A stretch of 43,493 nucleotides of DNA, taken from an uncultured Lachnospiraceae bacterium. GTDB lineage: Bacteria; Bacillota; Clostridia; Lachnospirales; Lachnospiraceae. Shown here in pieces: positions 15,637 to 23,494 of this stretch. Under the pieces are notes generated by a model. It saw nothing but the letters and a program-made list of their open reading frames with translations. It made no database searches and was not told the origin of the DNA. Made by a program: the position numbers and the translations under genes. The first letter of the stretch is position 1. Every line of letters begins with the position of its first letter. The stretch spans positions 11,625-55,117 of the forward strand of contig CAJTOW010000012.1 of the NCBI GenBank assembly GCA_910577655.1. Reading direction: 5' to 3'.

Positions 15637-16980
15637 TTATCCGCGGAAAGCCGGATAACCTATTCTGTCCGGCTGTATACCATATTTTTTCAGTGTATTT
15701 ATAGCCGACGGCTCATACCGCATCAAACTTATGGCTATGAATTCCTTTTCCGGATCCAGTATCTCTGGATTATGAACCGGCAAACCTTTATATTGTCCCA
15801 GCTCATCTGCCCGCATATCATAAAAGCATTTAACCCGAATATGATTGTCATCAAAATATTGCTTTGTGATTGCCCCGCCCCGGCCAGCACCATAGATACA
15901 GATATTTTTCCCCTCCATCATGTCTTTCATTTTTGACAATTCATACTCACATAAACGGTAGAATTCCGCTGATTCCTTCTCTCTTTCACGTTGACAGCAT
16001 TCTTCCAGCCTATCCAGAGGGGTACTGGCAAAAGCCCGGATTCTTTCAATCTGGTCTGCCACTTTTATAAGCATTCCATTTTCCATATACCTGTTAAATG
16101 TATCTTCATTCAAATCCCCAAATTTCCGGACTTTACAGATGTAATCTATAGAATCGAAGTTCATATGACCCCAGGTTTCCTTCGGCACCCTACTGGCGCT
16201 TTCATAGCTATCCGGAAGATTATCCATCAGTTCGCAAAGGTCTTCACACCAGCACTTATAGAATCGTCGGAACCAGCTTTGAATTTTTTTATCCGGTTGA
16301 ATCTCGATGATTGGCGCAGCCGTGAACAGAGCTTTTCTGTTCTGTTTTAACTGAAACATTTCCAGAAAATATCCAATCCAGCCAAACGCATAGTTCTTTC
16401 TATATTTCCGGTTGCACAGTTCCATCAGTTCTTTATCTTGTTTTAAGGGAGCAAACAGTTCTGTCTTATAAATTGATAAACCGATACAAGTCATGGAAAC
16501 AAAACAGTCTGTCAAAAATTCATTCAGCTCTTCGTATATCTTTCCGTCATTCTCTGCATTGTTAATGATGTGGAGTACCATATAGTCCACATCCTCCTTC
16601 ACATGCCGGAATACCTTATCATCCAGCACCTCGAAATCATGATATCTGGAGTCCCCGGACACCCAGACATATTCTGAATCGGATTTCAGCAGAGGAAGCA
16701 TAGGCTTATACCCGATTTCTATTTCCGAATCAATCCTGTTATACTCAATATGCGCATTCTGTTTCTCATTAAATTCCTGAATATACCTTTCCGTAAAATC
16801 GTCTGTGCTGCTGTCATATATACTTAGCTTGATATTGCGTTCCCGAACCGACGGATAGCAGTGCTCTATCCATTCCTTCACAAATCCCGCCCGGTTATAA
16901 GTAACCATGGCAATCTCAAACTCATGGTCATCAAACACAACCTTATTTCGCTCCATCATTGGTTTTATCATCCTTTTCAA
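15637..16980 (-). CDS. Glycosyltransferase-like protein with C-terminal Rossmann-like module
   Basis: A 447-residue protein. The N-terminal part looks like a divergent GT-A glycosyltransferase: FEIAMVTYNRAGFVKEWI, KLSIYDSSTDDFTERYI and SEYVWVSGDSRYH, where the GDS replaces a normal DxD. A helical middle part follows, with a short coiled stretch near residue 330 (EECCQREREKESAEF). The end, from about residue 350, is the operon's Rossmann-like module: NICIYGAGRGGAITKQYF, VKCFYDMRADELG and FIAISLMRYEPSA; this copy is clearly close to that of the acyltransferase next door. The start is uncertain: TTG 16980 directly abuts the upstream stop, while in-frame ATGs at 16971 and 16959 are alternatives. 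Confidence 0.75.
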   Translation of the reverse strand: MKRMIKPMMERNKVVFDDHEFEIAMVTYNRAGFVKEWIEHCYPSVRERNIKLSIYDSSTDDFTERYIQEFNEKQNAHIEYNRIDSEIEIGYKPMLPLLKSDSEYVWVSGDSRYHDFEVLDDKVFRHVKEDVDYMVLHIINNAENDGKIYEELNEFLTDCFVSMTCIGLSIYKTELFAPLKQDKELMELCNRKYRKNYAFGWIGYFLEMFQLKQNRKALFTAAPIIEIQPDKKIQSWFRRFYKCWCEDLCELMDNLPDSYESASRVPKETWGHMNFDSIDYICKVRKFGDLNEDTFNRYMENGMLIKVADQIERIRAFASTPLDRLEECCQREREKESAEFYRLCEYELSKMKDMMEGKNICIYGAGRGGAITKQYFDDNHIRVKCFYDMRADELGQYKGLPVHNPEILDPEKEFIAISLMRYEPSAINTLKKYGIQPDRIGYPAFRG

Positions 16981-18018
16981 TTATTCATGATGCCTGCCAA
17001 GCCTCTCTTCAGTCCAGTCCAGCATTTTTATGATGCCTGCCTTTGCTGTCATCTCCGGATGCCAGCCAGTGGTATTTCTGATCCTGCTGATATCTGCCAC
17101 AAACACCTTCTGGTCACTGACGCGCGGTGGAAGTCTGGTATATTCCAGAGTAATTCCCAGAAAATCCTCCAGAAGATCAAACAGTTCAAGAAGAGACAAG
17201 GACTGCTCCATTCCACCGCCGACATTAAATACCTGTCCAGCAACCTGATCCGCTTTATTAAGAGCTGCATAGTATAGCCGGATCATATCATCCGCATGAA
17301 GTATATCCCGCACCTGCTTCCCATTTCCTGATATGGTAAATGGCTCTGATTTTGGATTCATTTTTCTCTCTATGGCTTTCTCGCAGAACCATCCAACCCA
17401 CCCCTGATCATATGTGGCAAACTGCCTTCCGCCATACATGGAGGAATGACGGAAAACCGTAGTCCTGATACCATAAATGCGTGCATAATCCAGCATATAC
17501 TGATCTGCCGCTCCTTTGGAGCATCCATATGGGGAACAAAAATCCAGAGGCACCGTCTCGTCAAATCCAGCCGGCCACTCCTGACAGAAATAACGTTTCT
17601 CATTTTCCTGATAGGTATACTGTTCCAGATCTCCATAAACTTTGTTGGTGGATGAAAAAAACACAGCAGTGTCAGGACTGTATCTTCGGACCGCTTCGAG
17701 AACATGCAGCGTTCCCATGGTATTGGTCTGAAAATCCTTATACGGATCAGAAATCGAGGTGGTCATGGCTACCTGTCCGGCCAGTTGAAAAACTGCATCA
17801 AACTTTCCTCGCTGGATTACCGTATCCACATCATTGTAATTCCTTGTATCACCGTGTATAAAGCTGAAATCTCCCAGTGTTTTTAACCATTCCAGATTAG
17901 TTGCCGCCCCCAGTCTGGATAAATTATCAAAAACTGTCACTTCATATCCGGCCCTGATTCCATATGCGGCAAGATTCGAGCCAAGAAAGCCGCATCCACC
18001 CGTAATCAACAGTCTCAT
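16981..18018 (-). CDS. rfbE: CDP-paratose 2-epimerase-like SDR (RfbE/Tyv type)
   Basis: A 345-residue extended short-chain dehydrogenase. The N-terminal NAD motif is GGCGFLGSN. The catalytic region has FFSSTNKVYGDLEQYTY, LDFCSPYGCSKGAADQYML with the YxxxK pair replaced by the family's YGCSK, then FRHSSMYGGRQFATYDQGW and ISGNGKQVRDILHADDM. These long blocks are characteristic of CDP-paratose 2-epimerase (RfbE), which turns CDP-paratose into CDP-tyvelose in the cytoplasm. None of the usual partners for the CDP-sugar (RfbF, RfbG, RfbH) is in this window, so a precursor made elsewhere or a different CDP-sugar substrate is possible. It overlaps the upstream SDR gene by 4 bp. Confidence 0.85.
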   Translation of the reverse strand: MRLLITGGCGFLGSNLAAYGIRAGYEVTVFDNLSRLGAATNLEWLKTLGDFSFIHGDTRNYNDVDTVIQRGKFDAVFQLAGQVAMTTSISDPYKDFQTNTMGTLHVLEAVRRYSPDTAVFFSSTNKVYGDLEQYTYQENEKRYFCQEWPAGFDETVPLDFCSPYGCSKGAADQYMLDYARIYGIRTTVFRHSSMYGGRQFATYDQGWVGWFCEKAIERKMNPKSEPFTISGNGKQVRDILHADDMIRLYYAALNKADQVAGQVFNVGGGMEQSLSLLELFDLLEDFLGITLEYTRLPPRVSDQKVFVADISRIRNTTGWHPEMTAKAGIIKMLDWTEERLGRHHE

Positions 18019-18869
18019 ATATTTCCTCCCATTTCATCAATCATCTTTCTCAATCCTTGTTTCCACTGCCATTTGCACCGGAAACCCATAGCAGTTAATG
18101 CTGCTGTATCTGCCACACAATTCGGCTCATCCGGCCGCATTGGTACTGCTCCAAAGTGAATTTTGGAAGTTGCCCCAGCATAGCTATGTATAAATTCAAC
18201 AATTTCTTTTATGCTGGGGGCCTCTCCTGTCCCTACATCAATCTCCTGATAACCTTTAGGGCCATAGGAAATCACAAACAAGATAGCGTCCAGCACATCA
18301 TCCACTGCGACGATATCCCTGAGCTGTGTCCCCTCTGTCACATACAAATCTTCATTTTCCATGCTTCTGCGAATTACATCGGGAATAAAACGGCCAGACG
18401 GTTCGTCAAACCCATAAAATATTTCCAGCTTCATGGAAGTAAAGTTTATTCTGTGTTTATCAACATAAAATCTGCCAAACTGGGCAAACATCTCCTTCGA
18501 TAGACTATACATATTGAAGCGTTCAGGCAGTCCGGTTCCGATTGTAAGAAAATTTTCTATTCCAAATTCTGCCGCCAAATTCAAAATAGCCAGCGGGAAC
18601 TGGAGGTTCGCTTCAATGCAGTCATCATACAGAACCGTACTTCTCCCATAATTGCAGACCATATTAAGGATCCAGTCAAATTTCTCATAAAGCATAGAGG
18701 TTCTGATTGCCTCCTCATTGGCAGGAATCCACAATACCGAATCTGACAATACCCGGCTGGTATCCGAATTACTCCGTTTTGTAGCGACAATCCTATGGTT
18801 CCATTTGCAAAGCTCATTAATGACCTTGGAACCCAGATATCCGCTTCCGCCAAGAATAAGAAATCTCAT
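18015..18869 (-). CDS. NAD(P)-dependent sugar-nucleotide reductase/epimerase (SDR)
   Basis: A 284-residue SDR. GGSGYLGSK near the N-terminus binds NAD(P); the catalytic region has LTIGTGLPERFNMYSLSKEM with the YxxxK pair YSLSK. LRDIVAVDDVLDAILFV and YQEIDVGTGEAPSIKEI match sugar-nucleotide epimerase/reductase proteins such as the CDP-abequose or CDP-paratose synthase group. Because it is translationally coupled to the RfbE-like epimerase, I infer that it makes that enzyme's substrate by 4-keto reduction, but this is not proven. The frame is open from ATG 18884; ATG 18869 with GGGGGAG at 6 nt is the better start. Confidence 0.8.
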   Translation of the reverse strand: MRFLILGGSGYLGSKVINELCKWNHRIVATKRSNSDTSRVLSDSVLWIPANEEAIRTSMLYEKFDWILNMVCNYGRSTVLYDDCIEANLQFPLAILNLAAEFGIENFLTIGTGLPERFNMYSLSKEMFAQFGRFYVDKHRINFTSMKLEIFYGFDEPSGRFIPDVIRRSMENEDLYVTEGTQLRDIVAVDDVLDAILFVISYGPKGYQEIDVGTGEAPSIKEIVEFIHSYAGATSKIHFGAVPMRPDEPNCVADTAALTAMGFRCKWQWKQGLRKMIDEMGGNI

Positions 18870-18940
18870 ATAACACTCCCCCATTTACTCCTTTGGCTGT
18901 AACAGGACAGACCTCTGATCTGATAATGACCTTATCCCTT

Positions 18941-20047
18941 TCAACATGTTCCCAGACACTCCCTGCACACTTCATAGATCCGCTCAATCTGTTCCAATGG
19001 CAGCTCCTCATACATCGGCAGAACCAGAACAGACTGGGCCAGCTTTCTTGCAGCCGGCAGCTCAAGCTGCTTGTATTTATTTCGAAAACAGGCCTGGTCC
19101 GATGTCAGCGGATAAAAATACTTTCGGGAGTAAATATCCTCCTCCTTCAGCCGTTCATACAGCTCATCCCGCTTTCCATTCCGGATCAGAACAGGATAAT
19201 ACGAATAATTCCTTCTTATATCTGCCGGGAACTTAAAAAATCCGATCCCGTCAATCTGGCTAAGCAGGCTGTCATAGAATTCAGCCCGTTTCCTGCGTGC
19301 CATAATCGCGTCATCAATATACTTCAGATTGCATAATCCCATAATGGCGCAGAACTCGTTCATCTTGGCATTTGCCCCTACCCCTACAACCAGCTCTTCC
19401 CCCTTGATTCCGAAATTTTTCAGATTATACAGCTTGTCATACAGATCTCCATCGCGGAATGCGGCCGCGCCGCCTTCGATGGTGTTGAATACCTTCGTTG
19501 CATGAAAGCTGAATACAGACGCATCCCCATATTCCGCAATGCCATGACCCTGACGCTCAACGCCAAAAGCATGTGCCGCGTCATAAATCACCTTTAATCC
19601 ATATTTGTCCGCAATTTTCTGGATCGCTTCCACATTGCATATGTTCCCGTACACATGGACCGGAACGATGGCTACCGTGTGATCCGTCACAAGGGGTTCT
19701 ATTTTGCTCTCATCCATGGTCCCATCCTCAGGCTTCACATCGCAGAAAACCGGTGTCAGCCCATTGCGTACAATGGCATGGGTTGTTGAGATAAAGGTAA
19801 ATGGTGTCGTAATAACCTCAGACCCTCTTGGAAAATCCATGGCCTGTATGGTAAGCTCCAGAGCCATATGTCCATTGACCATCAGGGAGAGTCCCTGTGC
19901 CTTCAGATATTTCTTAAGCTTTGTCTCAAGCTCTGTATGGTAAATCCCCATATTGGTCAGCCAATGGCTGCTCCACAAGGGCCTGATCGCCTCTGTATAT
20001 TCCTCATAGGAGGGCATTGATGTTCTGGTTACCAGTATTTTTTCCAT
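18941..20047 (-). CDS. DegT/DnrJ/EryC1 family sugar aminotransferase
   Basis: A 368-residue PLP enzyme of normal family length. MVNGHMALELTIQAM binds the cofactor phosphate, VFCDVKPEDGTMDESKI and VYGNICNVEAIQKIA follow, YDAAHAFG holds the PLP aspartate, and VFSFHATKVFNTIEGGAAAF holds the Schiff-base lysine. The lysine shows it is a transaminase and not an RfbH-type 3-dehydrase, which has His there. The FHATK motif resembles VioA-like 4-amino sugar transaminases. It would place an amino group on a keto-sugar nucleotide. ATG 20047 is preferred over ATG 20080, as AAAAGGGG lies 9 nt upstream; it overlaps the ATP-grasp gene by 44 bp. Confidence 0.9.
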   Translation of the reverse strand: MEKILVTRTSMPSYEEYTEAIRPLWSSHWLTNMGIYHTELETKLKKYLKAQGLSLMVNGHMALELTIQAMDFPRGSEVITTPFTFISTTHAIVRNGLTPVFCDVKPEDGTMDESKIEPLVTDHTVAIVPVHVYGNICNVEAIQKIADKYGLKVIYDAAHAFGVERQGHGIAEYGDASVFSFHATKVFNTIEGGAAAFRDGDLYDKLYNLKNFGIKGEELVVGVGANAKMNEFCAIMGLCNLKYIDDAIMARRKRAEFYDSLLSQIDGIGFFKFPADIRRNYSYYPVLIRNGKRDELYERLKEEDIYSRKYFYPLTSDQACFRNKYKQLELPAARKLAQSVLVLPMYEELPLEQIERIYEVCRECLGTC

Positions 20048-21251
20048 AATCCGCGGCCCCTTTTCCAGCAAACGTTTCATCTGTTACTACCATTCCATTG
20101 GCATAATTCTTAATCAATACCCTGAGCATTTCTTCCTTTGAAGAAAACATCATGAAAAGGAACCCCACTGGCTGTGACTTGTAATTATCAATCCTGTCCC
20201 CTGGTTTTCTTATCATGTGTTTTCCGATGACATATTTCTCATACTCCGGCAGCAGCTCTATTTTTTTGATGGTTCCGTTTTTTGTGGCAACCAGTGTCTT
20301 ATATGCGTAGAATCCCTCTTCCCTGCATGAAAGGGGAATCTGGTCTATGGAAAGTCCGCAGCGGCACCGGGTCTCCCAGTAGTCCCAGTCAAATCCGTTC
20401 AGAAGTGTGGACGGTACGGAATACATATTTCCCAGAATCCGTCTCATAACCTCAAGAATATACGGTCTGCCGTTGACATTGATGTACTGGAGATGGAAGA
20501 TTCCATCCTTCAGGTTGAGGATATCCGCCATTTTCTCAATCTGGCTGATCAGAATCTTATGTACATCCTCATGGTCACTGGCCGGATACGTATCGATCTC
20601 AACCCTGTATGGATTGATCATGGAATACTCATCATTGCTGCAATAAACGATTACCTTTTTATCTTTCAGAAAGGTACAGAAGCCATGCTGTGACCCCTCC
20701 AGGAAGGGTTCTATCACAATCCGTCCATTTCTGCTGTATTCAAAGGCATCCTGGATGTACGCCCTGGCCTCTTCCCTTTTTTCAATTTTGTGAATGCCGT
20801 TTCCCGCGCTTGCGTCTGACGGCTTAACGATAATCGGCAGATCCATGGCCTCTGCCTGCTTTAAAGCTTCCTCCATATTCCCGAAGCACTGGGTATTGCA
20901 GGTAAGGATTCCATGTTCCTTTGCAAAGGCTTTAAACCGGTCCTTATTATGCAGGGTCAGAATGGTTTCATATGGATCATACCCGGGCAGTCCCAGCTTT
21001 TCCGCAACATAAGCAGCCGTATATACCCCATAATCATTGCAGCACTGGACAATGGCATCGACTTCTCTCTCCCGTGCCAGAGCCAGCACCCGCTCCTGGT
21101 CTGAATAATCCATCTGAATGTATTCATCCACATATTTTTCTCCAGCCAGACCACGTCTGTTTCCAGTGCAGATAATTTCATAGCCTATTTTTCTTAAGGA
21201 CCTTATAAGCCCCAGATCGTTATGGCTTGCACACAATAATAATGCCTTCAT
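20004..21251 (-). CDS. ATP-grasp family carboxylate-amine ligase
   Basis: A 415-residue ATP-grasp protein. The N-terminal domain (ALLLCASHNDLGLIRSLRKI) is a pre-ATP-grasp Rossmann-like fold; IIVKPSDASAGNGIHKIE forms the ATP-binding loop near residues 145-162; GRIVIEPFLEGSQHGFCTFL and the late PYILEVMRRILGNMYSVP give the Mg-ATP residues (Glu and Arg/Asn). Such enzymes activate a carboxylate as acyl phosphate and join it to an amine or thiol. The gene overlaps the DegT aminotransferase gene by 44 bp, so I infer that the ligase could amidate the amino sugar or attach an amino acid to it. No substrate is evident. Confidence 0.88.
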   Translation of the reverse strand: MKALLLCASHNDLGLIRSLRKIGYEIICTGNRRGLAGEKYVDEYIQMDYSDQERVLALAREREVDAIVQCCNDYGVYTAAYVAEKLGLPGYDPYETILTLHNKDRFKAFAKEHGILTCNTQCFGNMEEALKQAEAMDLPIIVKPSDASAGNGIHKIEKREEARAYIQDAFEYSRNGRIVIEPFLEGSQHGFCTFLKDKKVIVYCSNDEYSMINPYRVEIDTYPASDHEDVHKILISQIEKMADILNLKDGIFHLQYINVNGRPYILEVMRRILGNMYSVPSTLLNGFDWDYWETRCRCGLSIDQIPLSCREEGFYAYKTLVATKNGTIKKIELLPEYEKYVIGKHMIRKPGDRIDNYKSQPVGFLFMMFSSKEEMLRVLIKNYANGMVVTDETFAGKGAADYGKNTGNQNINALL

Positions 21252-21264
21252 TCTCTTCTCCTGA

Positions 21265-22284
21265 TCAGTTTTTGTATAGCTTCATCACAAGCTGTTCTGT
21301 TTTCTTCCAGCCCAGGCAGGGATCTGTGATGGATTTCCCATAACACCCCTGTCCCGGAATCTGGCTTCCGTCCTCCAGATAGCTTTCAATCATCAGCCCT
21401 TTGATAAAGCTGTTTAAAGCTGTATTCTCTCTGCAGTATCCGAACACTTCTTTTGCAATGCGCATCTGTTCATCATACTGCTTGTTGGAATTAGCATGAT
21501 TGCAGTCAATAATCACTCCCATATTGGAGATATTATTGCGGTAGCACAAATCGTGAAATTCAATTATATCCTCATAGTGATAATTGGGATGATTTTTGCC
21601 CTCCTTATCTGTATAACCCCTGAGAATCCCATGAGCAAAGCAATTCCCTTCCGTCTCCATTTCCCAGCCTCTGTAGATGAGGCGGTGGGCCATCTGGGCT
21701 GCCCTTATACTGTTTACCAGGGTTATCTTACTCCCGCCCACCGGATTTTTCAGACCCACCGGAATATGTTTATCGCTGGCGACCATACGGTGACCCTGGT
21801 CCTCCACAGATCTGGCACCCACGGCCATGTAGCACAGCAGATCAGAAATATAGTAAATTCCTTCTGGATACAGCATCTCATCTGCCGCATATAGTCCCGT
21901 CTCTCTGATCGCTCTGATATGGAGCTTTCTTGTCGCAACAATTCCCTGTATCAGATTTTCGTAATCATCTCCATAAGGATTATGGATAATTCCTTTATAT
22001 CCTTCTCCCGTTGTTCTTGGCTTACTGGTATAGATCCTGGGAATCAGAAGAATCCGGTCCCGGATATTTTTTTCAAGCTCAGCTAATCTGCTTACATACT
22101 CAATCACCGCGTCTTCCCGGTCAGCTGAACATGGACCAATGATCAGGATCTTTCTCTTGTCTATTCCGGATAAAACAGCCTGTATCTCATGAATCCTTTT
22201 CTCTCTTCCTTTTTGTTCTTGTTCAGTGAGGGGAATATCCTTTTGAAGCTTTTCAGCATTTGGCAGTTCTTTTATAAAATGCAT
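21265..22284 (-). CDS. 3-deoxy-7-phosphoheptulonate (DAHP) synthase, class I alpha
   Basis: A 339-residue AroF/G/H-type enzyme. GPCSAD near residue 51, YTSKPRTTGEGYKGI, GARSVEDQGHRMVAS, PVGLKNPVGGS, IDCNHANSNKQY and GKSITDPCLGW are the conserved phosphoenolpyruvate, erythrose-4-phosphate and metal-binding blocks (including the metal Cys, His and Asp), so it appears catalytically complete. The normal reaction is the first step of the shikimate pathway. It lies 2 nt after the Gfo/Idh gene and 13 nt before the ATP-grasp gene, inside a glycan operon and with no other shikimate gene, which is odd. It may feed a special precursor or condense a different aldose phosphate. ATG 22284 has an adequate AG-rich upstream site. 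Confidence 0.93.
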   Translation of the reverse strand: MHFIKELPNAEKLQKDIPLTEQEQKGREKRIHEIQAVLSGIDKRKILIIGPCSADREDAVIEYVSRLAELEKNIRDRILLIPRIYTSKPRTTGEGYKGIIHNPYGDDYENLIQGIVATRKLHIRAIRETGLYAADEMLYPEGIYYISDLLCYMAVGARSVEDQGHRMVASDKHIPVGLKNPVGGSKITLVNSIRAAQMAHRLIYRGWEMETEGNCFAHGILRGYTDKEGKNHPNYHYEDIIEFHDLCYRNNISNMGVIIDCNHANSNKQYDEQMRIAKEVFGYCRENTALNSFIKGLMIESYLEDGSQIPGQGCYGKSITDPCLGWKKTEQLVMKLYKN

Positions 22285-22286
22285 AG

Positions 22287-23462
22287 CTACACCTCAACTG
22301 CAACACCCAGCTCAGAGGATTTGTATGCCGCATAAATGATCCTGATGGAGTCATAAGCCAGATCAAACCCTGATTTCGGCTCCCTATCATAGTAAACCGC
22401 ATCCATAAAATCCCGCATTTCGTCTGTATAACCACGTATGATTTCATCCTCCAGGAAGGGATTATTCCATCCTATTTTGGAGGGAAGCATTTCTGATATA
22501 TACACATCCTCCAGCCGGTCCTCATCCAGGAAATAAGTACTCATCAGATTGGACATGGTAAGATTGCAGTTAATCGCTGTATCATTGCAATACAACTCTA
22601 TATAATTCTTACTGCCCCCCAAAAGAACATCGGTGGCAATGATTGTTGCTTTACTTCCATCACTGAATGTAATGATTACAGTCCCGTTATCCTCCACATC
22701 CTCGGGTCTGGCTGCAATATGCCTGCGGTCATACTGACTTAAAGCAGAAGTTACCCTTCCCATATCCGCAAATACCGTTTTGACCTTTATATCCTCGTTT
22801 CTTGCGATTCCCTCGATCTTTTTCAGCCACAGAATTGCCGCCAGCGGATGAGCCCCGGTTCTGATGAATGTGCCGCCGCCGGTCTTGTCCCATCTTCCCG
22901 CTACCGGTGAGCTGGAACCCTTCAGGCTTTCCTCTCCTTTTGCATATAGGATCTTGCTCTTCTTTTTGCAGATAATCTCTGCTGCTTTTGATACAGCCGG
23001 CGCGTACACAAAGTTCTCCGCATACATGAACTTCCTATCACTTTTGTTTACGATTTCACGGAGCTCATCAATATCTTTAATCAGTTCATCATACATAACT
23101 GCCTTGGATACTCTGTCACCAATAGGTGTAGGATCTCCCTCTTTTCCGAAATAGCCGCTTAAAGGCTTTTCACAAATAACATGCTTCCCTGCGGCGAGGG
23201 CTTTGATGATCATTTCCTTATGTGCATATGGAGGAGTACAGATGTCAATCACATCAATCTCCGGATCGTGCAGCAAATCCTCAAAATCCAGGGATGCATG
23301 AATAAATCCATACCTCTCCTTCATAGCATTCACCTGTTCAAACCGTCTGGCAACAATATGTCTGAAAACCACCGGAACCCCTGTATATCTGATTAACGCA
23401 TTCATGTGTAATTCTGTTGCTCTGCCTGCTCCTGCCATACCGATATTGACTGGCTTGTTCAT
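22287..23462 (-). CDS. Gfo/Idh/MocA family sugar dehydrogenase
   Basis: A 391-residue oxidoreductase. GMAGAGRATELHMNAL is the N-terminal Rossmann motif, DICTPPYAHKEMI and VICEKPLSGYFG carry the EKP lysine, and GGGTFIRTGAHPLAAILWLK gives the conserved His. The frame is open upstream to 23624, but ATG 23462 with GGGAGG 7 nt upstream matches the family start (MNKPVNIG). It is longer than usual because of an insertion near residue 115. It is the first enzyme of the operon. Together with the DegT aminotransferase it resembles dehydrogenase/transaminase pairs that make 3-amino sugars (NtdC/NtdA, WlbA/WlbE, RifL/RifK), but the actual substrate is unknown. Confidence 0.9.
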   Translation of the reverse strand: MNKPVNIGMAGAGRATELHMNALIRYTGVPVVFRHIVARRFEQVNAMKERYGFIHASLDFEDLLHDPEIDVIDICTPPYAHKEMIIKALAAGKHVICEKPLSGYFGKEGDPTPIGDRVSKAVMYDELIKDIDELREIVNKSDRKFMYAENFVYAPAVSKAAEIICKKKSKILYAKGEESLKGSSSPVAGRWDKTGGGTFIRTGAHPLAAILWLKKIEGIARNEDIKVKTVFADMGRVTSALSQYDRRHIAARPEDVEDNGTVIITFSDGSKATIIATDVLLGGSKNYIELYCNDTAINCNLTMSNLMSTYFLDEDRLEDVYISEMLPSKIGWNNPFLEDEIIRGYTDEMRDFMDAVYYDREPKSGFDLAYDSIRIIYAAYKSSELGVAVEV

Positions 23463-23494
23463 TCCGTTCCTCCCACTTGTTTTCATACTCTGTT

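Noticed and set aside
18941..20047. RfbH-type 3-dehydrase
   Set aside because: The active-site position has Lys (FHATK), not His, and the iron-sulfur cysteines of RfbH are absent.
21265..22284. Reading the DAHP synthase as KDO-8-phosphate or sialic acid synthase
   Set aside because: The KPRTT, HRMVAS and GKSITDPC-type blocks are specific for AroF/G/H-type DAHP synthase.
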